From: Panopea generosa
Lineage: Eukaryota; Mollusca; Bivalvia; Adapedonta; Hiatellidae
Direction of reading: 5' to 3'
DNA length: 64,000 bases
Assembly (NCBI GenBank): GCA_029582155.1
Contig: CM055901.1
Location: forward strand, 44,449,080-44,513,079
Under the pieces are notes generated by a model, which ran no database searches, had not been told where the DNA came from, and saw only the letters and a list, made by a program, of their open reading frames with translations. Position numbers and translations under genes: made by a program. Below, piece after piece: positions 21,451-32,632 of this stretch. The stretch's first letter is position 1, and every line of letters starts with the position of its first letter.

Positions 21451-24442
21451 TTAAGTTTCATCAATATGACAGTAAGTAAATATTCTTTTATTTTTAAACC
21501 CAACAATACATTTATTTATTATTCTTTTCCATATTAACTTAAATGGAAATTGACCTGTTTTTTTTATATTTTTCAAGATAAAATGATAATTCATACTTTC
21601 TACATACAGAATATCACTAATAAAACCTTTTACTTTCAAAGAATTGTTTTGAAAATCAAACAGTCGTCTATATGTAAACAATTATTTTGCATGAAATTTT
21701 GGATGCAATGTACAAAAAATGTTAATTTTCTTTCGTATATTTCTGCTTCTACTGAACAACCTACTAAACTAAATGCTATATCAGTTCTAGTATATTTAGA
21801 GATATATTGCATAAATTTTATACAAAATGTATGAGAACGCTCCAGTTTTATCATATTGCTTTTATTGATAGGTCCCCAAAGCTCACAACCATACAACGCT
21901 TTTGGCAGTACAACTGTCTTATATGTTGTTTAGAGGATGCTTGATGTATTATTAAATACCGCAGTTTATTATGCTTAAAAATGTAGATCTAAACTTTGAA
22001 CATGCTTCGTTTATAGTGTAACTTAAATTATTAAATTTATCAAATAAAATACCAAAATGTTTATATTGAACTTCTTCTTCAATAGCATCACAACCAAGAA
22101 ACCATGAACGATTGCTGGATTTATACCTATATGCAGATTCATTTGTAACAATAATTGAACACTTTGAGGAGTTATAAAAATAGTGATTGTTAATACCATA
22201 CTGGCAACATAACTCTTTCACATGCTTTCAACCGTTGTTTGATTATAATAAAAGAACCATATCATCCGCTAGGGTTGGACATTAACAATTTAACCCATAC
22301 GCATAGAGGTCTTACTTCGAATAATGTAAAGAATTTATGAGTTCATTTATAAAGACAATATACAGAAATGGGCTAAGTACACCCCCTTGTCTTGTTCCGT
22401 GAAGGACATCGAGCCGATTTGAATAATGACATTGGTTTCGAACACAAATTGTTATGCCCTGATATAAATCTATACTTATTTATAATATATACTTATTAAG
22501 GCCAATCCTAGATAACAAGATTATTAGTGAAATATGTCAAACAGTATCGAACGCACGGCACACATCGAGGAAAACAATATTAAAAGAACTGCCATTTTCA
22601 GCAGTAAAATTGAAAAACATTCTCTAAAGCTAAATAAGGTTATAATGCAACCTATGCCACTCTGAAACCCGACACGCAGCAGATTAATATGTTTATATAT
22701 ACCATCATTTTCAATCCGATTAAGTATTAAAGATTCATATAATTTTGATAAAACAGAAGTAAAAGTTATAGCACGATAAATGTTAGGATTATCTTTAGTT
22801 TTATTGCCACCTTTATACAAAGTTATGATTATTCCTTTTTTCATTGAATTAGAGGAGTATATCCATATCTAATCAAGTTGGTAAATAATTTTGCAATTAA
22901 AACAATACAGTATACCTCCATCATAGGTGATATTTTCATAATATATATTATCATATCCGCAAGCTTTATTACGCTTAGCACGTTTACATGTAGTTATAAT
23001 CTCACCAACGGTTACATCTGGTACATCATTATAAGAACTGTTTATTAATGAAGGCTTAATTTTTTCATATTCACGAATATTGTACTCAGAATTAATTTCA
23101 GAATATAATGGACAGATACTTAGAGTATAAATATCTTTAAAATAAGACCCCCTTTATTCTGCTTTATCTTTAGAATCACTCCATTAAATTTTATTTTGCA
23201 ACCTCGAGATGAATTCAGAGGACGTTTTCATTGATTTATTAACTTCCAAAAGTATGCACAATCAATTTCAGCAGCTTGGTCAATTTCTGCATTAAGATTA
23301 TTTAAATTATGTTCGAACTTTAAACGATGAATTTTTCTAAATGCACGTTTAGCAGATTTATAATCCTTATAAGATTTAAAAATATCGCCCTAGGCTTACC
23401 TTCAGATAACCAGACTCTGCGTTTAAATTGCATGCATTTGTGAGCATCTGAAAGCTCTGTATTCCAATAAGGTTTTAAAAAATGTTTAAATATAGACTTA
23501 GGAATACATTTATCAGTTAAAGTCTTATTAATGAAACAAAAGCATCGTAAAAGGTATCAATATTATCCGTAAAGGCAATATAATATTGGACCAAATTATT
23601 AACATTCTCATCAAAATTAAAACTTTATTGATACATATCTAACCTCTTGCTACGAACATTACGCCAATTTATACTACAAGAACTTTTAAATCAACGCGTA
23701 ATTGGTAATTTTAACGTGCATATAATTAGTCTATGATTAGACACATTTAATGAATCATCATCTAGTATAGAACACTTTATAACTAAATCGATTTTCTCCA
23801 CTTGAAGAATGATATGATCAATCAAAGATTCTGATTGACCGTTAAAGTTAACATGTGATGCAGATGCCTCTGAACAAATATCCAAAGTATTTATTGAACA
23901 CATATTACATGTAAATTCTGTTAACAAATTCGATAGATAAAACAATCTACCATTTGAAATACATTGAAGATGATATACTTCAGAGTTCATGTCGCCCGTA
24001 ATAACGACAGTGTCTTTACTACTATACATACTAATTATATTTTTGAACTTGTCAATATAATCTTTGTTTTTAGACACTGGATAATTTGTACATGGCAAAT
24101 ACACTTGAAAGATAAAATAACAATTGGACAAATCAAGTAAACGTTCGATACCAGTTATCCTATCATCGTTAACCTCTTATTTACTGTGCCATAAAATTGC
24201 AGCACCACCTTTGCCAACTTTACGGTTACTATCTAACTGTAGACTATAGTCTGCAACCAAATGACTTTTATATTTAGTATCTAAACAGTTTAAGAAATGT
24301 AAATTCTTTTCATAAAGCCAGTATTCTGAAATACCAAAGACATCTACAGCCTTGTTATTAAGGTATCTACTAAATATGACGCACTTTGCATAATGCCTGT
24401 AGCATTCCAAGTCAATATATTAGTTTGGTTTAAAGTAAACAT
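21451..24442 (-). pseudogene. CR1-like LINE ORF2 (endonuclease and reverse transcriptase), broken
   Basis: The ATG at 24442 gives MFTLNQTNILTWNATGIM, the endonuclease start. After a frameshift, 'VFGISEYWLYEKNLHFL' (E of the WLYE/QET position) and GKGGAAILWH are seen at 24350-24177. The second half (24131-23691) has VVITGDMNSE (GDxN) and the final 'VSNHRLI' where SDHR is expected, so the catalytic Asp is replaced by Asn. RT blocks are 'GIIITLYKGGNKTKDNPNIY' then RAITFTSVLSKLYE (22840-22730), a GTRQGGV-like patch near 22400, and LADDMVLL near 22270-22247. The thumb (22221-21952) contains 'NRSWFLG' and 'NEACSKFRSTFLS'. The C-terminus follows as MYGCELWGP (21896). Nearly every block is in its own frame. 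Confidence 0.75.
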
Positions 24443-24471
24443 GATTAAGTGTAAAAGTTACAATAAATATA

Positions 24472-26267
24472 CTAGTCAACTAACGCATCAAGATGCTCAA
24501 ACGGGTTATATTCATTAAACCCCCATGAGCGCGTCTGTAAGACCCTGCCTTTTTCGTACAGCTGATTTAAATGTTTACTATTATTTTCAAAGTGATCGGA
24601 TATTCTGCCTTTATACTGTCCTCTAGCTTTATAGCCATAATGGGTAACCAACGGTCTATATATAATGTTCCTATGCCAAAAGTACGGCTCTTCAATAAAG
24701 ACGGCATTTTCGTTATCTTCAATATTTAACTTAACCGTAGCAGAATTGTACTTATGGTTACGAAATATTGATACTTTGGTGACCTTTGGACCTCTTCTGT
24801 TAACATAAGCGGCAACTATATTTTCATTGACTGTTGAGAGAAAACCACCTAAATAATACCTCTTTGTACGTTTCCTCACACATTCAAACAACTAAATCGT
24901 AACTCTCGTCATAGTTAACATCATCATTAACGCTTGCCTCGTGCTGACGATCCGTGATTCGGTCCGATATGTCAGACGGTTTTGCTAATGTCTTATGTCA
25001 TCAAATGTGACTTTACTACTCTGTTTGATTCATACTGTTACGACCTTTACTTTTACTTTTACCCATTTTACAACATTTCTGTAATTGGTATGAATTGTCG
25101 GAATAGGAAGTGGGACTAGGTGCACTAGTCTTAATATTTACATTTGTATCAGGAGTGTCACCTCTAGGAATTGGCACATTACCAAACTCATGCTCATTCT
25201 CCATCCCCTGGCCCTGTTCGTTATCATTAATCAGTGGTACGGCTTTATACTGAGGCAATATACATCAGGAGACAGAGAACGCCCAGGAGTTGGAGCAGCA
25301 TCATTAGCGTACCGTTAAAGCAAATTTGGAAAATTAGCAATTAACCCGACATCACAGTATATCAAATCGTCTTCCATGTCTACTAAATGGAACGTTTGAC
25401 TACATGGAACAGCCACATTCGGTGCTGATTTTACACACGAATCTTGATTACTTCCGTCATCATTTGATACAGACTGTCGACCTGTTGTATATACATTGTC
25501 AATCAAGTTGCATAAGGTTACTTCACACACACATTGACCAACAATGTACGGAGAATCTCTCGTCACAATATTGATAGGACTTTCCCGAATATTGCTTAAA
25601 GAAGCATCTGGAAGAGAGCTAGAAATGTTAACAACCGATTTATCACAGTGATTTTGACTGCACAAGTTGCTAAAATACAGCATTTTTTCCTGCAAAAAAT
25701 ACAACATGATATATCAGGCACACGGTTATAATTTTTGCCATTGGATTGACGCAGTGCGAATGCTAACAGAGATCGCGTTCTAAATGAAAACTCTGTACCA
25801 CAAACATTACCGCTGGGAGTCGAACTATTACTCGGACACAGAGCGCTTGAGTGGGTTCTACCATGACTGGAACTTAACATTTCTTTGACAAAGGAGACGT
25901 TGTCATCGCCTTCAATGACTCATGAGTGTCATTGGCTAATTTCACCTGAACTGCCTCTCCCTTACGAATAGATAAGTTCAGAGACAGACCTAAAGGAAAG
26001 TCATCGTCCTCACGTATATTATCAAACAGCACGCTCCAAATCAGTTTCACTTGATGAGTAATCATTAAATACCCGATCAATAAATAAAACACCAGGCAAT
26101 TCTCGAAATAAAGCTTCTAATGTTCGATACTCCTTGAGATCATTGACAGCATTACATTTATTGACATGAGTGTCTATATGTGGAGATATTAGAACTTTCA
26201 GTTCAGTGTTGTCATTTATACTAATTGATTCAAATTCAACCAATGTTTTGTCTTTGCACTCATTCAT
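24472..26267 (-). pseudogene. CR1-like LINE ORF1, broken
   Basis: Four or five overlapping minus-strand open frames (26267-26022, 26092-25874, 25880-25596, 25707-25315, 25258-25016) and an open C-terminal part (24891-24472) together cover about 1.8 kb upstream of ORF2. The C-terminal part begins near 'KRYYLGGFLSTVNENIVAAY' and contains 'RRGPKVTKVSIFR', resembling the RRM-like nucleic-acid-binding domain found at the end of many LINE ORF1 proteins. The middle has a Cys-rich patch (ISCCIFCRKKCC, near 25712-25677) that could be part of a zinc-binding module. It would coat LINE RNA. Calling it one gene is inference from collinearity and strand. Confidence 0.5.
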
Positions 26268-26363
26268 TTTGACGAATATGGGTCAGTGTGTACGACACAC
26301 CTAAATTATATATTAACAATAATACACTGATATAAATACTGATGCCGATAATTGGCTTTACAC

Positions 26364-26561
26364 TTAGTCTCTAGCCGGTATAGCTATCGGTTTATTTGGA
26401 TAACAAGGGTCCTGGGCAATATAATTGCTGGCTATTGTTATTATACTAAAAAGCTTCTCAATTGTATAAGTAGATCTGACCGTTATACCCAAGGGCATTT
26501 GCACATAAACTGAACGTAAACCGTCCACTTTGCTATGTTTGATATGTTTTGACTTCAGCAA
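26364..26561 (-). other. Short minus-strand open frame upstream of the CR1-like ORF1
   Basis: 65 codons beginning MLKSKHIKHSKVDGL. It lies about 100 bp upstream of the first ORF1 segment on the same strand. It may be the LINE 5' region or an ORF1 N-terminal piece displaced by frameshift. I recognise no motif. Confidence 0.2.
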
Positions 26562-26863
26562 TTTAAATTTTTATACACAATGAAACAAAGGAATGGACAT
26601 TATCCTGTTTAATACACGGTAGGTCCATTATCACACGTTACATTACTAAAATTAAGTTTAGCATTTCACATTAAAAATAAACACGTCGGACATGACCGAT
26701 GTCACGTGTTTAGACATTGTGAATGATTATTGGCACATACGAAAATAACAATGACGATAATAATAAAACAACAAAACAAAAAAAGAAATGATTGTCATTT
26801 TGATATTGTTTATTTCCTTTTTTCCGATAAGGATAAGCTAGATTTGCATCATATATAACTTAC
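26562..26863. other. Anonymous AT-rich spacer
   Basis: No gene or clear repeat. It holds an A-rich run ('aacaacaaaacaaaaaaag') near 26768. At 26858-26863 the minus strand reads GTAAGT, a perfect splice-donor hexamer immediately past the 48-bp array. Confidence 0.5.
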
Positions 26864-26871
26864 ACTCCTTC

Positions 26872-28760
26872 ATCTGATTGTTCTGCCCAAGGATGAAGCT
26901 TTGTCGTTCCTTGACCTGAAGTGAATAGTTCTGCTCAAGGATTCAGCTTTGTCGTTCCCTGACATGATGTGAATCGTTGTGCTCGAAGTTTCAGTTTTGT
27001 CGTTCCCTGACCTGATGTGAATCGTAGCGCTCAAGGATTCAGTTTCGTCGTTCCCTGACCTGATGTGAATCGTTGTGCTCGAGAATTCAGTTTTTGTCGT
27101 TCTCTGACCTGATGTGAATCGTTGTGCTCGAGGATGCAGCTTTGTCGTTTTCTGACCTGATGTGAATCGTATTGCTCGAGGATTCAGCTTTGTCGTTCCC
27201 TGACCTGATGTGAATCGTTGTGCTCGAGGATTCAGATTTGTCATTCCCTGACCAGATGTGAATCGTTGTGCTCGATGATTCAGCTTTGTCGTTCCCTGAC
27301 CTGATGTGAATCGTTGTGCTTGAGGATTCAGCTTTGTCTTTCCCTGACCTGATGTGAATCGTTGTGCAAGAGGATTCATTTTTGGCGTTCCCTGACCTAA
27401 TGTGAATCGTTGTGCTCGAGGATTCAGCTTTGTCGTTCCCTGACCTGAGGTGAATCGTTGTGCTTGAGGATTCAGCTTTGTCATTCCCTGACCTGATATG
27501 AATCGTTGTGCACGAGGATTCATTTTTGGCGTTCCCTGACCTGATGTGAAGCGTTGTGCTCGAGGATTCAGCTTTGTCGTTCCCTGACCTGATGTGAATC
27601 GTTGTGCTCAAGGATTCAGCTTTGTCATTCCCTGATCTGATGTGAATCGTTGTGCACGAGGATTCAGCTTTGTCATTCCCTGACCTGATGTGAATCGTTG
27701 TGCACGAGGATTCAGCTTTGTCGTTCCCTGACCTGATGTGAATCGTTGTGCTCGAGGATTCAGATTTATAATTCCCTGATCTGATGTGAATCGTTGTGCT
27801 CGATGATTCAGCTTTGTCATTCCCTGACCTGATGTGAATCGATGTGCTCGAGGATTCAGCTTTGTCGTTCCCTGACCTGATGGGAATCGTTATGCTCAAG
27901 GATTGAGCTTTGTCGTTCCCTGACCTGATGTGAATCGTTGTGCTCGAAGATTTAGCTTTGTCGTTCCCTGACCTGATGTGAATCGTTGTGCTTGAGGATT
28001 CAGCTTTGTCATTCCCTGACATGATGTGAATCGTTGTGCACGAGGATTCATTTTTGGCGTTCCCTGACCTGATGTGAAGCGTTGTGCTCGAGGATTCAGC
28101 TTTGTCGTTCCCTGACCTGATGTGAATCGTTGTGCACGAGGATTCAGTTTTGTCGTTCCCTGACCTGATGTGAATCGTTCTGCTCAAGGATTGAGCTTTG
28201 TCGTTCCCTGACCTGACGTAAATAGTTCTGCTCGAGGTTTCAGTTTTGTCGTTCCCTGACCTGATGTGAATCGTTGTGCTCGAAAATTCAGCTTTGCCGT
28301 TCCCTGACCTGATGTGAATCGTTGTGCTCGGGGATTAAGCTTTGTTGTTCCCTGACCTGATGTGAATCGTTGTGCACGAGGATTCAGTTTTGTCTTTCCC
28401 TGACCTGATGTGAATCGTTGTGCTCGATGATTCAGCTTTGTCGTTCCCTGACCTGATAAGAATCGTTGTGCTCGAGCATTCAGTTTTGTCGTTATTTGAC
28501 CTGATGTGAATCGTTGTGCTCGATAATTCATTTATGTCGTTCTCTGACCTGATGTGAATCGTTGTGCTCGAGGTTTCAGTTTTGTCGTTCTCTGACCTGA
28601 TGTGAATCGTTGTGCTCGAGGATTCAGTTTTATCGTTTCCTGACCTGATGTGAATCGTTCTGCCCGAAGATGCGGCTTTGTCGATTTTTGACCTGATGTG
28701 AATTGTGCTTCGTTACCTGACCTGATGTGAGCTGTACGCTTCGTGAGAACCTGGGTCGTT
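26872..28760 (-). repeat. 48-bp minisatellite array, about 39 copies, almost indel-free
   Basis: The unit on the plus strand is GATTCAGCTTTGTCGTTCCC followed by TGACCTGATGTGAATCGTTG and TGCTCGAG, exactly 48 bp and so 16 codons. I noticed only one length change in some 1.9 kb (an extra T near 27090). Because the unit is a multiple of three, two minus-strand frames stay almost open. One gives SSSTTIHIRSGNDKAE repeats (366 codons, 28187-27087). The other gives NPRAQRFTSGQGTTKL repeats (217, 70, 115 and 77 codons). The third frame has a stop in each unit. The frames are broken at only a few units. A 'tttttag' followed by ATG at 28765 and GTAAGT at 26863-26858 would bracket the array as an exon. 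Coding status is unproven. Confidence 0.9.
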
Positions 28761-29308
28761 GTCATCTAAAAACTTATTTGCTAAACATATCAATGTAATT
28801 ATCAAAACTATGATTCTACATCACACTGCATGTTAATTGGATGACTATTTATTACAAGTGGCTATCCAGGTTTTTCGTTTGAAAATGCGCGACTACGGAA
28901 GGACTGGGGCTTTCATAAAGCCTCAAACGGACAGAGGCGATGAATACTTAACTACGTCTAAATAATAGCAAAAATGCTAAAATAGTATTTTTGGCGCCCT
29001 CAAATCTTCTCAGTACTTCACTATTTGGTCGGGGCGTATATATTTAGGTTAGATGAAGATGTTAAATGTCTTGAGTGGATATCAGTATTTAGAATAAATG
29101 CATCTCTGTAAGAAACGACGGAGCAAGGTTATGTAACATTTTATACATAAAAAACTGCCTTCAGTAAGTTTACACTTGGAAAGTTATCCAGCCGAGTGCT
29201 GCAAACTGTTAATCAGAAATATCACTTTTTCATTAAATGCCTTAAATGCTATTCTCATTCTGCGTTAGTTTTCTGCATAACTGAGCACATATGTATATGT
29301 TATAAAGA

Positions 29309-29447
29309 CATTTTACAGTGTTTAGTGCAGTATGGGAATATATTGTACGAGTATGTATTGTGGCGAAAACCATATATCATATATACCATTAATATATGTC
29401 ACCACAATATGTACGAGTACAATATATCCACATACACTGTAAAATGA
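29309..29447. repeat. Foldback (imperfect inverted repeat, ~50-bp arms)
   Basis: 'acattttacagtgt...aatatattgtacgagtatgtattgtggcg' (29309-29365) pairs with 'caccacaatatgtacgagtacaatatatccacatacactgtaaaatg' (29400-29446) around a loop of about 34 bases that is itself an AT palindrome. It could be a small MITE or a hairpin transcript. No target-site duplication was identified. Confidence 0.65.
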
Positions 29448-30726
29448 TCTTTTCATTCAATATCCCAATCTGAAATAATTTATCAAAAGAGTAAAGACAA
29501 TTCAAGATCCATTTAAATAAATAAACCGTGAGTTCAAAACGGCAGACGAAGGAAGTTGCAGTGACATACATTCGGATTTTCTCAACGTCTCCATCGTCAT
29601 GCAAAATATTTTGCTTTTATCGTTGAAATTTCTACTAAATGTATTTCCTTTCATTTTTAATCGCCAATTTGAATTTCATGCTGTGCACTATATAACATTT
29701 ATCGTATCTAATAATCTTCTACATATTGTACGGTCACATGGCAACATCTGGAGTAGGTGATTGGCTATACCCTTATAGGTATAGAATAACATCACTTATT
29801 TCTTTTATTTATATATATGTATCTACCAGAGCATTTCTATCTTTTACTGTTGCAAGAGAATAATCGGGCGGGATACTTTTATTTAAACTATCTTATCTTA
29901 TGATATTTCGGTGAGGGAAAGCGGATGAGTAAATTCCGTTAACTAAATTTAACATCCCCAGTGGCGTCTTCTGTTTCTTCTTATTTATAAAACGAATAGC
30001 CTCTCTTCGATTGCAAAATTCTCTTGTTGGAATATTAACATTTAATTCTAAATTTCTGAGCTCAATGTAAATTTGAATAAAACACTTACTGAATTTACTA
30101 AATTCAATAAAATTTAAACAAAATTAACGGGCTTGTTAGAACTTTTGTTGAGTGAACATTGGGTCGGTGATCAGGTGACGGAGGGTGAAGGCGAGTTGTT
30201 TAGGGTTTGATTAACAAATGGGTCACCTCAATTGTGGTTTTCGTATTCTGCGCCTTCTATTGGTTAAATAATTCTAAAGCACTCTAGGAATTTGTTTATT
30301 GAATTAACTTGCCATATCCCATTTTGAATCTGTTATCACCATCGTAGGAGTGAATAACTGAGAGCCAGGAGAGACAGTTTGTTTACTTGTAATACAGCGC
30401 AACTGCTACATAAAAACAAACTCCCCAACTGCTCATTACAATAGTCTTAAGAAAGGAGAAATTCGTGTCGAATTGCCATAATCAGATTGTTAGTCGTGAA
30501 AATATCTTATTTATTATGCTTAGAATCAGTCGTGGGACACAATCATCCAAGAAATATCCACAATAACATGCTTATATGTTCTGATCTAAAAGTACTAAAT
30601 ATCATTTTTAATTATACAAAACTGCGTTGTTACGACGATGTACTTTTAACATTAAAATAGATGTATGCTAAATAAGACTGTAAAAAAGGTATTGACCTTT
30701 CCGCTAAGGAACGTAACATTTCAATG

Positions 30727-31110
30727 AATTATAAGAACGATGATTGGTCTGTTGCTTCAATAACGTCACACAGTTTGGTAAACGCATGGTCTATCCCTGT
30801 TCCTCGTATCTTCCGAATCAGATGCCTGACCCTCAGTTATAGCTTTTGACGCTTACACATTTGCGGTGTCATTCAACTTTCCTTAAAGCAAATGACCAAT
30901 CAAACTGCTCAAGTCCCTTTGCTGTGTAACGGAACCAAGTGGTAAAGCTGTGTTCATTCACTTAAATAAACGTATTTTCTGTCAGCCCCAATGAAAATCT
31001 CTATGCCTTTTCAACAATTCAAAGCTATTTAACGTTTATCAATGTGTGACGTCATTGCAAATTCCCTGAAGCAACTGACCAATTCAGTTAACGGACCGAA
31101 GCGCGGGAGC
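30727..31110. repeat. Short dispersed repeat, two direct copies and one inverted
   Basis: 'ttccttaaagcaaatgaccaatcaaact' (about 30880) matches 'ttccctgaagcaactgaccaattcagtt' (about 31061). The similarity continues through 'ggaaccaagtggtaaagctg...cacttaaataaacg' against 'ggaccgaagcgcgggagctg...cagtcaaatagacg'. An inverted copy ('gattggtctgttgcttcaataacgtcaca') lies near 30738. No coding content. Confidence 0.5.
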
Positions 31111-32590
31111 TGGGATCATTATACAGTCAAATAGACGCATATGAGTGTAATTATTGTAGGACAGACAGTGAGTACCATGCTTTCACCATCAAGTACTAAA
31201 TATCATATGAACAACATATACTCCACAAAAATAAGTATTTACTTTGCACAAACTTTGATTTTTGTTAATGAAACGCTGAAGATATCTGCGTGTAATAGTT
31301 AAACAGGCCGCTACATACATATGATTTTGTGATTGTACCCATGTACAAAAATGAGTAAAGCAGTTTAAAGCATTTTGTCAGATTACGATCATCTGCTACT
31401 GTTAAAACGGGATATCTATTTCGATATAATCCATATTACACAATACGCGATAAAACAATAAAATATGATGTATGAAATGCTTACATATATAGATCTACTT
31501 ATAAAACAATCGATATATAGTATCCATGACATACAAATGGACATCCCGTTTACTAAAAAAGAGAATAATTTTCTCTTATTTCATGTGTGGTCTTGCTACG
31601 ATAAGGAAATGACCTCTGTGACTCATGCATTTTGTAAAATGAGATTCATGTAGTGTCAAATGTTATTTGCTCAAAGTCATTTTAAATTATGTGTGTGAAA
31701 TTAGGCCTGTTCCATTCTGTTGGTGTCATATAACCATATTACTTTGGTATGTCGTATTTATATCCCTGCACGGGTCTCAGTATATATGTGAATTTTGTTC
31801 TTTATCATAAATAAGGTCAATGATTTCCTCGGTTGAAAAATATTCCATACATTTTTTATTTTAATAGCCTGTCAATGGAACAGCGTACTGCCAGGCTTAC
31901 AAATAGAAATGTGAACTTGGTTTATTATTTAGCTGTCACTTTACAGTGCAAATGAACTGGAATAAAAAGCGGACATTTAGGTCTTAGTTTCAGTTTAGAA
32001 TGGAGAGGAAGTTAGAACAAGTCTAGGGCTAAGAGTCGAGTTTTGGGAGTTTTGGGTTGAGTTTTTTCGGAGAGAAAAGTCAGGTCTTAGATTCAGTCAG
32101 GTTCAGATTTGAATTTGGTAGGCAGTGATATTCGGTTCGGCTCCAAGACGAGGGAATCTCGTCTGAAATATGTTTGGAATCGGGGGTGTTAAAATAGCGG
32201 TCATTTAAGTTCAAACGAAATCCGTTGTAATTATGTAGAAATACAATATGTATGGAAAAAACATTGCTCTTTCTGTGTAAGTTCTGTGACGATGTTGAAA
32301 CAGTTGGTAAAAATCAAATTTGGGTTCAGTCAGCTTTCATGGTCGCTTAAAGAAACTGGACTAAAATTTTTACCCAACGAATTTGATATAAATATTCTAA
32401 TCAAACAAATACAATATCAATCCGTTTAAAAGATATATATTTCTAGAAATAATCAAATAATTTCAAAATGGTTCATATAGGCTGTAATATCTTGCTGCAG
32501 ATGAGTAGAGTAAAAGCTTACTACGATAAGCCATTAACGGTTTTAAAATTGACGTTTATGGCATTTTAACAAATGGATATAGTCATTAGC

Positions 32591-32632
32591 AAATAATGAT
32601 TTTTTTTTTTTTTAAAAAAAAAACTTACGGTT
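32591..32632. repeat. T-run / A-run hairpin
   Basis: About 14-16 T followed directly by about 12 A, a potential perfect AT hairpin. Confidence 0.8.

Larger units (their letters stand above)
21430..26270 (-). mobile_element. CR1-like LINE, minus strand, broken
   Basis: A two-ORF non-LTR retrotransposon on the minus strand. ORF1 runs from about 26267 to 24472 and ORF2 from 24442 to about 21451, with only 29 bp between them. ORF2 has an APE endonuclease that opens with LTWNATGIM, then a CR1-type reverse transcriptase and no RNase H. This combination, and the similarity to a LINE family very common in bivalves, suggests the CR1/L2 group. Many stops and frameshifts make it inactive. I saw neither a clear 3' microsatellite tail nor a target-site duplication, so the ends are approximate. 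Confidence 0.75.

Noticed and set aside
26872-28760. Confirmed repetitive protein-coding gene
   Set aside because: Both candidate frames are interrupted by stops and one indel. Open frames follow automatically from a 48-bp unit, so I list it as a repeat with an open coding question.
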